Below are positions 33,765-43,500 of a stretch of 64,000 bases of DNA, piece after piece. Numbering within the stretch: the stretch's first letter is position 1; each line of letters begins with the position of its first letter. This DNA comes from an uncultured Collinsella sp. (GTDB taxonomy: Bacteria; Actinomycetota; Coriobacteriia; Coriobacteriales; Coriobacteriaceae). Made by a program: the position numbers and the translations under genes. Below the pieces are notes generated by a model. That model saw only the letters and a list, made by a program, of their open reading frames with translations. It did no database searches and was not told the DNA's origin. The stretch lies in assembly GCA_958353395.1 (NCBI GenBank), contig CATWSG010000003.1:94672-158671 (forward strand), read 5' to 3'.

Positions 33765-34802
33765 ATGGACCTGCCGATCGTCCTGTCCCATAAGACTGCC
33801 TGGCTGTACCACAACGTGGCGCGCCCGTCCGAGCCGCTCTCGCGAGCAAGCAGTCTATACGATGAGGACTCGCTTGCTAACGAGGCGGAGCCGACCGCGA
33901 GCCTGCCCAAATTGGGACTCGATGCCAAGGGGCTGAGGGCTTCAACGGCAGTTGGGATCGTTACCGACTATCTGGTTTCGCTCGGTATTCCACGAGAAGA
34001 GCTCGATCATATCGACACGCTCGTCAACTTCGATTTTGAGCGCTCGACGCCGGCTGGATTTAGGTGCCACGCGTTCGGCGCGCCGGTACCTCCAGGCCAT
34101 CTTATCGAGGTGGCAGAGGGCCTTCTGGTGGTTGATGAGGCCATGTGCTTTGTCCAAGCGGGTTCGTGGATGAACGAGCCCGAGCAGCTGGAATATGGCT
34201 ACGAAATCTGCGCCCGATACCATTTGAATCATCTGTCGACAGGCGATTATATCGAGATGGGGCAGAGGTATACCGTTGCCGACTTGATTGCCTATTGCAA
34301 TGAGAACCGATCTCGTCAGGGGGCTATACGCGCGGCCGCCGTGCTCAGGCGCGTGCACGACGCCGCACGGTCGCCCATGGAGACGGCCGCCGCAATCATG
34401 GTCGTAGCAAAACGTTCCCAGGGCGGGCTGGGATACGCCAAGATCGAGCTCAACCATCGGGTCGATGTTCCCAGCGAGTTCAAGTATCTCGCAAAGGCCG
34501 GGTATTTCGAGATCGACGTATATGCGCCGGCGAGCGGTACGGGGATTGAATACAACGGTTCGGACCATCTTGACAAACAGCGCAGCGCGTCGGATGCGGA
34601 GCGTATGACCGTGCTGAGCGCGCTGGGCTTTAGGATGATCGTTCTCACCGGGACTCAGTTTGCCCATCAGCTGCAATTGCATCGGGCGATGAACGCCATC
34701 GCACTCGCTATGGGTCTTAAGTGCGACCGGAGCGAAGCGTTCCAGAAACGTCAAAACGATCTGCGAGAATTCGTGATTCGGCACTGGGACGGCGGCCTTT
34801 AG
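33765..34802 (+). CDS. Unknown protein with PD-(D/E)XK-like (DUF559/AbiEi-like) C-terminal domain
   Basis: I cannot name this 345-residue protein. Its C-terminal third has the pattern of a restriction-fold nuclease: YFEIDVYAP, then GIEYNGSDHLDK, then SDAERMTVLSALGFRMIVLT. This gives an acidic D, an E-Y-N-G core with following His, and the late helix of DUF559/Vsr-like and AbiEi-associated proteins. The N-terminal part looks helical and regulator-like (SLPKLGLDAKGLRAS, VPPGHLIEV). The start ATG 33765 has GGAGGG upstream. The gene is bracketed by family A palindromes on both sides with nothing else between them, suggesting a self-contained cargo or a recombination cassette. Nuclease activity is inference. 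Confidence 0.55.
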   Translation: MDLPIVLSHKTAWLYHNVARPSEPLSRASSLYDEDSLANEAEPTASLPKLGLDAKGLRASTAVGIVTDYLVSLGIPREELDHIDTLVNFDFERSTPAGFRCHAFGAPVPPGHLIEVAEGLLVVDEAMCFVQAGSWMNEPEQLEYGYEICARYHLNHLSTGDYIEMGQRYTVADLIAYCNENRSRQGAIRAAAVLRRVHDAARSPMETAAAIMVVAKRSQGGLGYAKIELNHRVDVPSEFKYLAKAGYFEIDVYAPASGTGIEYNGSDHLDKQRSASDAERMTVLSALGFRMIVLTGTQFAHQLQLHRAMNAIALAMGLKCDRSEAFQKRQNDLREFVIRHWDGGL

Positions 34803-34840
34803 GGGCGTCCCGGCCCTTCTACGGGGTGCTGTGGGCACGC

Positions 34841-34903
34841 AAACCATCACAACATTCGACGTTTTTTGCCAAAAACGGGAAAAGCATCGAATGTTGTGAT
34901 GGT
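34841..34903. repeat. Family A palindromic repeat, copy 2
   Basis: Near-identical to the copy at 33599: same outer arms and a centre GTTTTTTGCCAAAAACGGG. It lies just after the PD-(D/E)XK-like gene. Confidence 0.85.
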
Positions 34904-35035
34904 CTGTGCTAAGGATGGGCTTGGAAAGTCCGTTTTGCTCGAAGCGACCTGTCCTGTCGTACGGGTGTCGGCATGATTCTCTCGTGGGGTATTATGTTTT
35001 CCGAAGAATAAAACGCCGCGTGAGGGGAGGGCTGC

Positions 35036-36091
35036 GTGGACGGGCACGTGCAACATGACGGCTTTGGCCGCGATATCAACTACCTGCGCATTGCCGTTAC
35101 CGACAAGTGCAATTTCCGCTGCATCTACTGCATGCCGGCCGATGGCGTGGCGCCCCGCGCGCACGACGAGCTGCTCAGTGCCGAGGAAATCGCCCGCTTT
35201 GTGCGCTTGGTGGCGGGGGAGGGCATTCGCCGCGTGCGCCTGACGGGCGGCGAGCCGCTGGTCAGCCGCCGTATCATTCCGCTCATTCGCGACATCCGCG
35301 CGATTTCGCAGATCGAGGACATCTCGCTCACCACCAATGGTGCCCTGCTGCCCAAGCTGGCGCCGCAGCTCAAAGATGCCGGGCTTAACCGCGTCAACAT
35401 CTCGCTCGACACACTCGACCCCGAGCTGTTTGGAAAGATCACGCGCCTGGGTCGACTCGAGCAGACCATGGCCGGCATCGACGCGGCGCTGGCTTGGGGC
35501 TTTGAGCCCGTTAAGGTCAACTGCGTTGTGGTGCGCCGGCTCAACCAGGATGTGGCGGCCCTCGCGCGCTTGACCGTCGATCGCCCCATCCACCTGCGCT
35601 TTATCGAATACATGCCCATCGGCGACGAACACACGAGCTCGCATTGCGCTGTGGATCCGCATGCGCCCGCGCTCAATCCCGAGCTGTGGGACGCGAGCGA
35701 TACCGTGCCGAGTGACGAGCTGCGGGCGCGCATCAATGCCGGGGCCGCCGCGGCGGGACTGGGCGAGCTCGAGCCGCTCGACATCAACGACGCTCCTGCC
35801 GGCGCGGGCCCTGCGCGCTATTGGCACTTTCCGGGCGCGGCGGGAACGGTTGGCTTCATCAGCGCCATGTCCAACCATTTTTGTGCGAATTGCAATCGTC
35901 TGCGCCTGACGGCCGACGGCAACGTGCGTCCGTGCCTGTTTAGCGATGCCGAGTATTCGGTGCGTGAGGCGCTGCGCCGTGGTGATGATATGCAGGTACT
36001 TTCGATTTGGCGCGATGCCGTGGCCCACAAACCGCAGGAACACGCGATAATTGAGGGCACGCAACGATTTATGTCCCAAATCGGAGGATGA
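35036..36091 (+). CDS. moaA: GTP 3',8-cyclase (molybdenum cofactor biosynthesis)
   Basis: The 351-residue radical-SAM enzyme starts the molybdopterin pathway by rearranging GTP. The N-terminal cluster motif CNFRCIYC, the SAM-binding stretch LTGGEPLVSRR and the C-terminal second cluster (FCANCNRLRLTADGNVRPC) with the GTP-contact region are all present. It starts with GTG at 35036 behind GAGGGGAGGG. The moaC-mobB fusion follows 4 bases after the stop, so the two are co-transcribed. The pathway implies that the organism uses molybdo-enzymes. Confidence 0.94.
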   Translation: MDGHVQHDGFGRDINYLRIAVTDKCNFRCIYCMPADGVAPRAHDELLSAEEIARFVRLVAGEGIRRVRLTGGEPLVSRRIIPLIRDIRAISQIEDISLTTNGALLPKLAPQLKDAGLNRVNISLDTLDPELFGKITRLGRLEQTMAGIDAALAWGFEPVKVNCVVVRRLNQDVAALARLTVDRPIHLRFIEYMPIGDEHTSSHCAVDPHAPALNPELWDASDTVPSDELRARINAGAAAAGLGELEPLDINDAPAGAGPARYWHFPGAAGTVGFISAMSNHFCANCNRLRLTADGNVRPCLFSDAEYSVREALRRGDDMQVLSIWRDAVAHKPQEHAIIEGTQRFMSQIGG

Positions 36092-36095
36092 TCAT

Positions 36096-37400
36096 ATGGC
36101 CAAGAGCAGGTACGCCGACGCCACCAAGGCCGCTCGCAGGGCCGCGATGTCTGCCCATAAAGCCACGGCTGCGGCGAATGCTGGCAACGCCGACGCGTCC
36201 GCGCAGCCGTCTGCCAGTACTGCCACCGAGCCCGTCCGTGACGCCCGTCGCGACGAGCTGACGCATGTGGACGCCAAGGGCGAGGTACGCATGGTCGACG
36301 TGTCCGACAAGGCCGAGACCCATCGCATCGCCATCGCCGAGGGCACCATCCTCATGCACCCCGAGACGCAAGCCATGGTGCTGCAGGACCGCGCCAAAAA
36401 GGGCGACGTGCTTGCCTGCGCACGCGTGGCGGGCATCATGGCCATCAAGCGCACGAGCGACATCATTCCCATGTGCCATCCGTTGCTCATTACCAAGAGC
36501 AAGTGCGATATTGCGCCCATCGCCCCGGCGGGGACGCCTGTCGATGACGTGCCCGAGGGCTGGGCGCCGGCGCGCGCGGACGGGCAGGTTGGCTTTCACG
36601 TACTGGTCACGGCCGGCGTGACGGGCAAGACGGGTATCGAGATGGAGGCCCTGACCGGCGCGAGTGCCGCGTGCCTAACCATCTACGACATGTGCAAGGC
36701 GGTCGATCGCGGCATGGAGATCGTCGACGTTCGCCTACTGCACAAGGAGGGCGGCCGTTCGGGCGTGTGGGATCGCGCAGAACGCCAGGCCGCTGCTGTT
36801 GAGGCCGTGGGAGCCGCGGGCAACGCACCCGCGAGCGCACCCGTCGCCGTCGCGTCCGCAGCTCCGACACCGGCCGTTCCCGCGATCGCGTTTATCGGCT
36901 ACCAGAACTCGGGCAAGACCACGCTCGTCGAGAAGGTTATCGCCGAGCTCACCCGCCGCGGCCTGCGCGTGGGTTCGCTCAAGCATCACGGGCACCACGG
37001 CTTTGATATCGATGTGCCCGCTAAGGACACCTGGCGCCATCACCAGGCCGGATCCAAGCACGTGGGCCTCATCTGCGCCACGCGCTGGGCGGAGTACGCC
37101 GACACGCGCGAGGAGGACGAGATGCCCGCGCGCGAGCTGCTGTCGCGTTACAACGATGTCGACGTGGTGATCATCGAGGGCTACAAGACCGAGGGCTTCG
37201 ACAACATCGTGGTTGCGCGCTCCGGTGTCGACCGTCTGCGCGGCAAGAGCTCGCTCGACCTGGTCGACGGTCACACGCTGGCCCTTGCCTGCAACGAGGC
37301 CCTGGCACGCCAGGCCTTCGATTCCGGCTTTGCGACCCGAGCCATCAACATCAACGACGCCCGAGCCATCTGCGACCTCATCCAAGACCATCTGGCCTAA
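36096..37400 (+). CDS. MoaC-MobB fusion (cPMP synthase plus Mo-cofactor GTP-binding domain)
   Basis: The 434-residue protein joins two steps of molybdenum cofactor assembly. Residues about 50-215 are MoaC (MVDVSDKAETHRIAIAEG, SDIIPMCHPL with its conserved His, VTAGVTGKTGIEMEALTGAS, DMCKAVDRGMEI). An Ala/Pro-rich linker (about 220-262) leads to MobB (AFIGYQNSGKTTLVEKV Walker A, SLKHHGHHGFDID, VVIIEGYKTEGF). The first 45 residues are Ala-rich and disordered. MoaC makes cyclic pyranopterin monophosphate, and MobB is an accessory GTPase for later molybdenum insertion. The start is ATG 36096, directly after moaA. Confidence 0.9.
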   Translation: MAKSRYADATKAARRAAMSAHKATAAANAGNADASAQPSASTATEPVRDARRDELTHVDAKGEVRMVDVSDKAETHRIAIAEGTILMHPETQAMVLQDRAKKGDVLACARVAGIMAIKRTSDIIPMCHPLLITKSKCDIAPIAPAGTPVDDVPEGWAPARADGQVGFHVLVTAGVTGKTGIEMEALTGASAACLTIYDMCKAVDRGMEIVDVRLLHKEGGRSGVWDRAERQAAAVEAVGAAGNAPASAPVAVASAAPTPAVPAIAFIGYQNSGKTTLVEKVIAELTRRGLRVGSLKHHGHHGFDIDVPAKDTWRHHQAGSKHVGLICATRWAEYADTREEDEMPARELLSRYNDVDVVIIEGYKTEGFDNIVVARSGVDRLRGKSSLDLVDGHTLALACNEALARQAFDSGFATRAININDARAICDLIQDHLA

Positions 37401-37438
37401 AACCTGCCAAATAGGGACAGGTTTATTTCGGCAGGTTT
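37400..37438. repeat. Palindrome with AAATAGGGACAGG core
   Basis: Arms AAACCTGCC and GGCAGGTTT surround AAATAGGGACAGGTTTATTTC, starting on the last base of the moaC-mobB stop. The core resembles the family B copy at 13499 and it may serve as a terminator. Confidence 0.6.
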
Positions 37439-37457
37439 ATCTGGGCAAACGCCATTT

Positions 37458-37490
37458 CCACCACAAAGGGGTCAGGCACCTTTGTGGTGG
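37458..37490. repeat. Family C palindrome, copy 1
   Basis: Perfect 12-bp arms CCACCACAAAGG / CCTTTGTGGTGG with loop GGTCAGGCA, followed by TTTTTG. It can act as a terminator on the plus strand. Relatives: 39049, 40011 and 49062. Confidence 0.8.
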
Positions 37491-37586
37491 TTTTTGCTTT
37501 GGTAGATGTGTGGGACATGCCTTACAATCTACCAAGTAGTTCATGATGGGCGAAAAACGGAGAGAAGGGGCTTGATGCGTCCTTAA

Positions 37587-37654
37587 TGTTTCATGCGAAT
37601 AGATTGATTTGACAGACGGTGGCGAATGCCCTCCGTCCGCATTCGTATGAAACA
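37587..37654 (+). promoter_or_regulatory. 68-nt stem-loop just upstream of the MFS gene
   Basis: Outer arms TGTTTCATGCGAAT and ATTCGTATGAAACA (one mismatch) enclose an inner hairpin GACGG / CCGTC. The right arm ends only 11 bases before the ATG and runs up to the RBS, so the fold would sequester or present it. It may be an operator or a leader structure. Confidence 0.5.
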
Positions 37655-37664
37655 AGGAGTCTTC

Positions 37665-38951
37665 ATGCTCGCATCTCTTCTCTCAAAACCTCAACCTTCG
37701 CTGTCCGTGCAGGCCAAGCGCCTGGTGGCAATGCGCTTTCTCATCTACACCGGTTTTCAGACCAGCTACTTTATCGGCGTCATCGGAACGCTCACCTATG
37801 CAGACGATGCCTCGGTCGTGGCGACATCGCTGGCCGTACTGTTTATGAACGTTTTCGTGATCCTGGGGTCCTTTGCGGGCGGCGCGGCGCTCGACGCTTG
37901 GGGCCCGCGCCGTCATTTCTTGCTGAGCATCGTGGGCGCGCTGGCAACCGGCGCGGCAATCATCGCCTTTGGTAGCGCGACCGGCGTCGTCCTGCTCGGC
38001 GCGGTGTTTCTGGGCTTTGTGATGGGATTCGCCCAGCCCATTGCCACGTCCTATCCGGCCTACCTCACCGATGATCCCGTCGAGCTCAAAGACATCAACT
38101 CCGCCATCGCCATGTTTTCAAACGTGAGTATCATCGTTGGCCCCACGCTGGGCGGCTTTGTCGCGGCGGCTGCATCGTCGCGCGCGGTGTTTGTGCTCAT
38201 GATGATCTTTACCGTACTGGCGCTCGTCGCCGGTTGGGGCTTTAGGCCACAAGCAGGTCGCGTCGCCGCGCGCGAAAGTACTCCCGCGGATAGCAGCACA
38301 ACGGCAAATACTGCCAGTCAAAGCTCCGACTCCAGTAAATCCACCCGCGCAACCTTCGCGACCAGCATCAAGACGGTCTTTACCAACAGCGTCCTCGCCT
38401 TGCTGTTCTGCATCATCTTCCTCTCGAACTTTGGCTACGGTGCCTTCGATCCGCTGGAGTCGTTCTTCTACCGCGATGTCCTGCGCGTCGGTGTTGAGTG
38501 GATGGGCTGGCTCTCGTCGGCCAGCGGTGTGGGCGCGGTGCTGGGCGCCGTCCTCGCGCTCCGCTTGCCACCGCACCTGGTCAACCTTAAAACGCTGCTT
38601 GTGGTGCTTATGTCCGTGGGCCTGGGAAGTTTGCTCTATGTGGGAACACCGTACGTGGGTGTAGCCCTTGTCGGCCAGATTGCCCTGGGCGTGGCCTGGG
38701 GCGTCGTCAACCCGCTCCACAACACGATCGTGCAAACGACGGCCCCGCTCGAGCAGCTCGGTCGCGTGAACTCGGTCATGGGCTTTGGCAACATGTTTGC
38801 CGGCGTGGCGCCGCTGGCGATTGCCCCGTGGCTGGCGGCGACGTTTGGCGTGCAGCAGACGCTCGTAGGGGCGGGCATGGTCGTGACGGCGGTTCCCGCG
38901 GCGTTGCTGCTGTTTGGCCGCCGGCATTTTGATCGTGCCGCGAGGCGGTAA
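37665..38951 (+). CDS. MFS transporter of unknown substrate
   Basis: The 428-residue membrane protein has about twelve helices in two halves joined by a Ser/Thr-rich loop (about residues 205-235: STPADSSTTANTASQSSDSSK). MFS motif A appears as AALDAWGPRRHF after helix 2. It resembles the MFS groups that carry drugs or small metabolites (RVNSVMGFGNMFAGVAPLAIAPW near the end), but no substrate motif is recognised. ATG 37665 is chosen because AAGGAGTC precedes it; the frame continues 39 bases upstream through the stem-loop. Confidence 0.82.
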   Translation: MLASLLSKPQPSLSVQAKRLVAMRFLIYTGFQTSYFIGVIGTLTYADDASVVATSLAVLFMNVFVILGSFAGGAALDAWGPRRHFLLSIVGALATGAAIIAFGSATGVVLLGAVFLGFVMGFAQPIATSYPAYLTDDPVELKDINSAIAMFSNVSIIVGPTLGGFVAAAASSRAVFVLMMIFTVLALVAGWGFRPQAGRVAARESTPADSSTTANTASQSSDSSKSTRATFATSIKTVFTNSVLALLFCIIFLSNFGYGAFDPLESFFYRDVLRVGVEWMGWLSSASGVGAVLGAVLALRLPPHLVNLKTLLVVLMSVGLGSLLYVGTPYVGVALVGQIALGVAWGVVNPLHNTIVQTTAPLEQLGRVNSVMGFGNMFAGVAPLAIAPWLAATFGVQQTLVGAGMVVTAVPAALLLFGRRHFDRAARR

Positions 38952-39014
38952 AAACCATCACAACATTCAGCGAAAATCGCGATTTTGCCGAAAAACGTCG
39001 AATGTTGTGATGCT
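38952..39014. repeat. Family A palindromic repeat, copy 3
   Basis: The left arm AAACCATCACAACATTC is preserved; the right arm is TCGAATGTTGTGATGCTTT with one change. The centre contains an inner palindrome GAAAATCGCGATTTTG shared with the 49107 copy. Confidence 0.75.
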
Positions 39015-39048
39015 TTGCGCCCCGGGCCAGGTCATCCTGCGAGTCCGG

Positions 39049-39081
39049 CCACCACAAAGGGGCCAGGCACCTTTGTGGTGG
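39049..39081. repeat. Family C palindrome, copy 2
   Basis: Arms CCACCACAAAGG / CCTTTGTGGTGG, loop GGCCAGGCA, then GTTTTGC. It sits 35 bp after the family A copy, and the same A-C pairing recurs at 49062-49172. Confidence 0.8.
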
Positions 39082-39174
39082 TTTTGCGCCAAAGCGCCCC
39101 GTGTGCGCTTTGGTATACCATGAACGCCACTTCCAGATACACCCCAAATCGCCACACAACCCAGAAAGGCCCCC

Positions 39175-39996
39175 ATGGACACCACCTTCAGCCACATCAA
39201 AGCCGTGCTCTGCGATCTTGACGGAACGTTGCTCACGAGCCAGCACACGGTGTCCCCGCGCACCGTGGCGGCGATCCGCGCCCTGCGCGAGCGCGGCGTG
39301 CTGTTTGGTCTGTGCACCGGGCGCGACGCCCAGGCGACCGAAGCCATGTTTGGGCTCTGGGGTATTGACGGCCTGGTGGACGTGCTGGTGGGCTGCGGTG
39401 GCGCCGAGGTCGTCGACCGTGCACACGGCATCAACGAGCTGAGCTACCCGCTGCCAGGCGAGACCATCGCGCGCATCTGCGAGCACATGGCAGGCCTGCC
39501 GGCAACGCCCGTTTGCCCTCGGGATGGCGTGCTCTATGTGCCCGAGAGCAATGCATGTGTCGAGCACCTGTCGCGTGTCGACGGCGTGCCCTACAAGGTG
39601 GTCGACTTTGCCGAATTTTTGCGCGAGCCACAGACCAAGGTGATGTTTACCATGGCGCCCGAGGTAATGCCGCGGGTGATTGAGCGGGCGTCGACATTTG
39701 CCGATGACACCGTTAAAGCGGCGGCTCTGCAAACCACGCAGCGACTCTACGAGTTCATGGATCCGCGCGTGTCCAAGACGCGCGGCCTTGTGCGCGTGGC
39801 GGAGCTCAACGGCATGGAGCTTCAGAACATCTGCGTGTTTGGCGATGCGGACAACGACACCTGCATGGTGGCCGACGCCGGCGTGGGCGTGGCTATGGCA
39901 AACGGCAGCGACGCCACCCGTGCCGCCGCCGACTTTGTAACCGCCAGCAACGACAAAGACGGCATCGCGATCTTTATCGAGGAACATCTGCTGTAG
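39175..39996 (+). CDS. HAD-superfamily (Cof-type) phosphatase
   Basis: The 273-residue product is a class IIB HAD hydrolase. Motif I is AVLCDLDGTLLTS with the nucleophile and acid Asp pair, motif II is in LFGLCTGRD, motif III uses the Lys in the ALQTTQ/SKTRGL region, and motif IV is VFGDADNDTCMVADAGVGVAMANGS. Proteins of this type dephosphorylate sugar phosphates, pyridoxal phosphate or FMN and are promiscuous. It stands alone after two palindromes. RBS GAAAGG is 8 bases before the ATG. Confidence 0.9.
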   Translation: MDTTFSHIKAVLCDLDGTLLTSQHTVSPRTVAAIRALRERGVLFGLCTGRDAQATEAMFGLWGIDGLVDVLVGCGGAEVVDRAHGINELSYPLPGETIARICEHMAGLPATPVCPRDGVLYVPESNACVEHLSRVDGVPYKVVDFAEFLREPQTKVMFTMAPEVMPRVIERASTFADDTVKAAALQTTQRLYEFMDPRVSKTRGLVRVAELNGMELQNICVFGDADNDTCMVADAGVGVAMANGSDATRAAADFVTASNDKDGIAIFIEEHLL

Positions 39997-40010
39997 CGTC
40001 GGGGGAGAGC

Positions 40011-40041
40011 CACCGCAAAGGGGACAGGCTCCTTTGCGGTG
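40011..40041. repeat. Family C palindrome, copy 3
   Basis: Variant arms CACCGCAAAGG / CCTTTGCGGTG with loop GGACAGGCT, 15 bp after the HAD stop codon. Confidence 0.75.
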
Positions 40042-40500
40042 ACCTCAGACGATTTGGGCGAGTTGATGCCTACAATTTGCGCGCAAATACAAATATGGTT
40101 GTCTGAACATTACGCTTCTAACCACCGATGAGTTAAAGATATTCTCATCAGTTTGGTAGGGTATTCCTCCCGGTAAATGACCTACTGCTCACGGTCGATT
40201 TCGACCGTTCACAGGATGTTTGTTCTTGAGCAAAATGTTGTGCAAATAAATCTAATGCCATTAAAAAATAATAGGCAACTAAATTACCAGCAGAAACAAA
40301 AAAATAGATAGCGAATAAACGAAAGCAAATCTGAGCAAATGTCAAGAGAATTGAAAACTTGCTACAAAAATGCCGGTTTTGTTACTCATAGGTTTAAACA
40401 ATAGTTACAATAGCTTTACTAAACGAGCGCAATTGCAGATTGCGCAGATATGTTTGATAGTGAAAGAGCAAGATCGCGGTCTCTTGGGGAGGAGACATCG
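40042..40500. other. AT-rich upstream region of the pilus locus
   Basis: No gene is supported in this 459-bp stretch. It is markedly AT-rich (40130-40430), includes GTTTAAAC near 40391-40398 and a TACAAT -10-like box at 40406, and ends with GGGGAGGAG before the adhesin ATG. The inverted repeat GCGCAATTGCAGATTGCGC at about 40428-40446 could be an operator. It probably carries the pilus promoter. Confidence 0.4.
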
Positions 40501-43500
40501 ATGAAAGCAAATTCAGACAAATCTAAGCAGAGTAATAAAGCGACGCGCCGTGTACTGGCGGGCGTTTTGTGCGGAGCCTCCGTTTTGAGCCTGGTACTGT
40601 CGCTCGTCATGCCTCCGATCTCGCAGGCCATTGCCAACGATGCCCAGACGGTTTCTACCGAAGAAACTGTGATGGGGGGGGGTTCCTCAAGTGAGTCTAC
40701 TGATGTAGAAAACACCAACAATGGGGACACCGAAAACCAGAATAGTGACGAGATTGAGGGCGACGAGACTGGCGACGATAGCCAGCCTGAGGAGCAGCCC
40801 GAGGAAGAGCAGCAGAACGAAGGCACAACGACTTCGGATGGTGAAACCGTTGCTGCGGTTGCGGAAAACGAGCAAACTAGAGCGGCTGCCGAGGGAATAA
40901 CTAGCACAGACGAACTTCGCAGTAAACTTGAGGGTGTTCAGAAGGGTAAGTCCGCCAGTTTCATGCTGATGCAGAACATCGAGTACAACGGCGAGATTTT
41001 TCTCGGGAATAGCGGAAGCAATATCACCCTTAATCTTAATGGCTTCAAAATAAAGCACTCGAGCAATGATAAACCGCTTTTCAGCGTAAGCAATGGTGCC
41101 GAGTTCACAATTACGGATAATCCTAATCACTCTGGTGATAGGCCCTTATCAAGCGTGGAGCTGGATGATCAAGGCCAGAAGTTCACTCCCGATTATTATG
41201 GCAAAAATGGCGAGGTCGGCTATGACAACGACATCCCGAACAAGCTCACCTATTACGTAACCACGTCGTCCGTTAACGGTACGGGTACGGGCACGACGGA
41301 AACGCTTGAAACATATGAGGTCAACATCAAGGGTGCAATTGTCTCAACTGCGCCCAAGGATTCCACATTGAAGCTCATTAACGTCTACGCGGGCGGCAAG
41401 TTTAACCTTCAGGGCGGTACGCTCACGCAGGCAAAGGATTGCAACGTCGGGCATCTCATCTATGCCGAGAACGGTTCTACCGTCAATATGAGCGGTGGCT
41501 ATGTTTGCGGTGCTTCTACGAATACTTGGGCCAACGGTGCAGGTGTCATGGTGTCTAATGAAGGGGGCAGCGCTTCGGCCCTTAATCTGATCGGTGGCGT
41601 AATTGCTGGCAACTGCGCTTCGAGTGGCGGCGGTGTATATGCCAAGGGGTCTGCAGTCAAGGTGACCAGTGGCGTAATCTCCGGTAATAGCACACTCGGC
41701 GCGGGATTCGGTGGCGGCATTATGGCCGAGGGCGGCACCGTGACCGTTTCTGGTGGCCATATCACGAATAATAGAATGGCTACATTCTGTGGCAGGGATG
41801 GCGATGGTTGTCATGGCGGCGCTGGGCTTGCTGCCAATAACGGCGCCCATGTCACCATTTCCGGTGGCCAGATTACTGGCAACCATTCCGAGGAAGCTGG
41901 CGGCGGCGTTTACGTTACCAATCTTGGTCAAGGAGGTATGGCATGGCTCGACATTACGGGAGGATATATTGCCTCTAACGTGAGCTACCGATCTGAAGGT
42001 GCCGGCATCCGAGTGGGCCAGAAGGTTGACGCGCTGATTAACGGCCCTAAAGATAGTAACGGCACTAAAGAAAGTATAGTCTACATCACAAACAATCACT
42101 GCATGTCTCGCTTTGACTGGGGTGGCGGCGGCATCTTTGTTCAGGGTGATTCGAATAACGCGGTTAACGCAGGCAGACTGTTTGTATACAACTCGTATAT
42201 AAGCAGCAATACCGCTGGCGGCTATGGTGGCGGCGTTGCGGTCTGCCCATCGGGTAAGACCTTGGTAACGAACACTGAAGGCACGGCAATCTTTGGCAAT
42301 AAGTCTGCCGGTGCTGATGATCATGGCGAAGATTATCCTAAACCTGCTTACGACAAAGCGAACAATTCCGGCAATAACAATGCGCCCCATCTTTCTGCCG
42401 GCAACGACGGTAAGGATCAAGACAAAGCCGCCTATTTGAAAGACGTTTTTCGTAACAACGGTCATGCCGATTTCTTCCTCGCAGCGCATGATCACAATAC
42501 GCCGATCGCAGTTGTGACTGGTGAGATGCTTGGTGGTGGAGACGCCCGGTACTCGGGAAGCATCGAACTTGAAAAAGCTATCAACATCCCCGCCAACGGT
42601 GCTGTTGGGGTAAAAAATAGCATCGGCCTGACCTCGGGTGTTACGGCCGGGGATAAGGCGGCGATTAAAGCGCGGAATGATGCGCAGAATGAAGCGACAA
42701 CTTTCATCACGGGCAACTATTCCTGGGACCATGGTGGCGGCATCATGTCGAATGGCAACTTGTACCTAGGCGTGCCTGCGGATACGTACATCTTACCGAG
42801 CCTTAAGTTGAAGGCAACCAAGGCGCTGATAAATCAGCAGGCCAATCAGCAGACCAATCAAAACATGAAATTTGACAAAGGCAAGTTCTCCTTCTCGGTC
42901 TACCGTAAGGATTCGGATGACGCGACGGATCCCTCTTGGAATGACAAGACATTCAAAAGTGGCGGCTGCACCTTGGTCGGAACTGCCAAGAATGATGAGA
43001 GGGGTAACATCACCTTTGACCTTGGCGAACAGTATATTGATAAGGCTGTTAAGGCTAATGAGATTACATACTACTTGGTCGAAAATGCTGGCAATGATCC
43101 CGACATCACGTACGATCCCGACATCACGTACGACCCAGCCGTGTACAAGATTGTGGTGAAGGTTAAGGACAACAAAACGCCACTCATGGATGTGCCTAGC
43201 AAGGAAGATCCAAACTCGGAGGTTCCTCTTTGCGTTCACAACTACACGATCACAAGCGTGAGTCTGGGAGATTCAACTAACTCGTTGGAAAAGAACGAGC
43301 AAGGCTATTATTCGATTGTCGGCCCCGACGGGGGAAAGACCTTCACCAACAAGTACACTCCGTACACCTCCAGAGGCTCCTGGACTCCTAAGGCGACTAA
43401 GGTCGTTAAGGGTGGTGAGATGAAGGAGTTCACGCTCGAGTTTGCGGATAACGAGTACTTTACGGGCGACAGCGTCAAGACCGTCTCGACCACTGCCGGT

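Noticed and set aside
34904..35035. Molybdenum-cofactor riboswitch before moaA
   Set aside because: The 130-bp leader shows no convincing multi-stem fold or the conserved Moco riboswitch elements.
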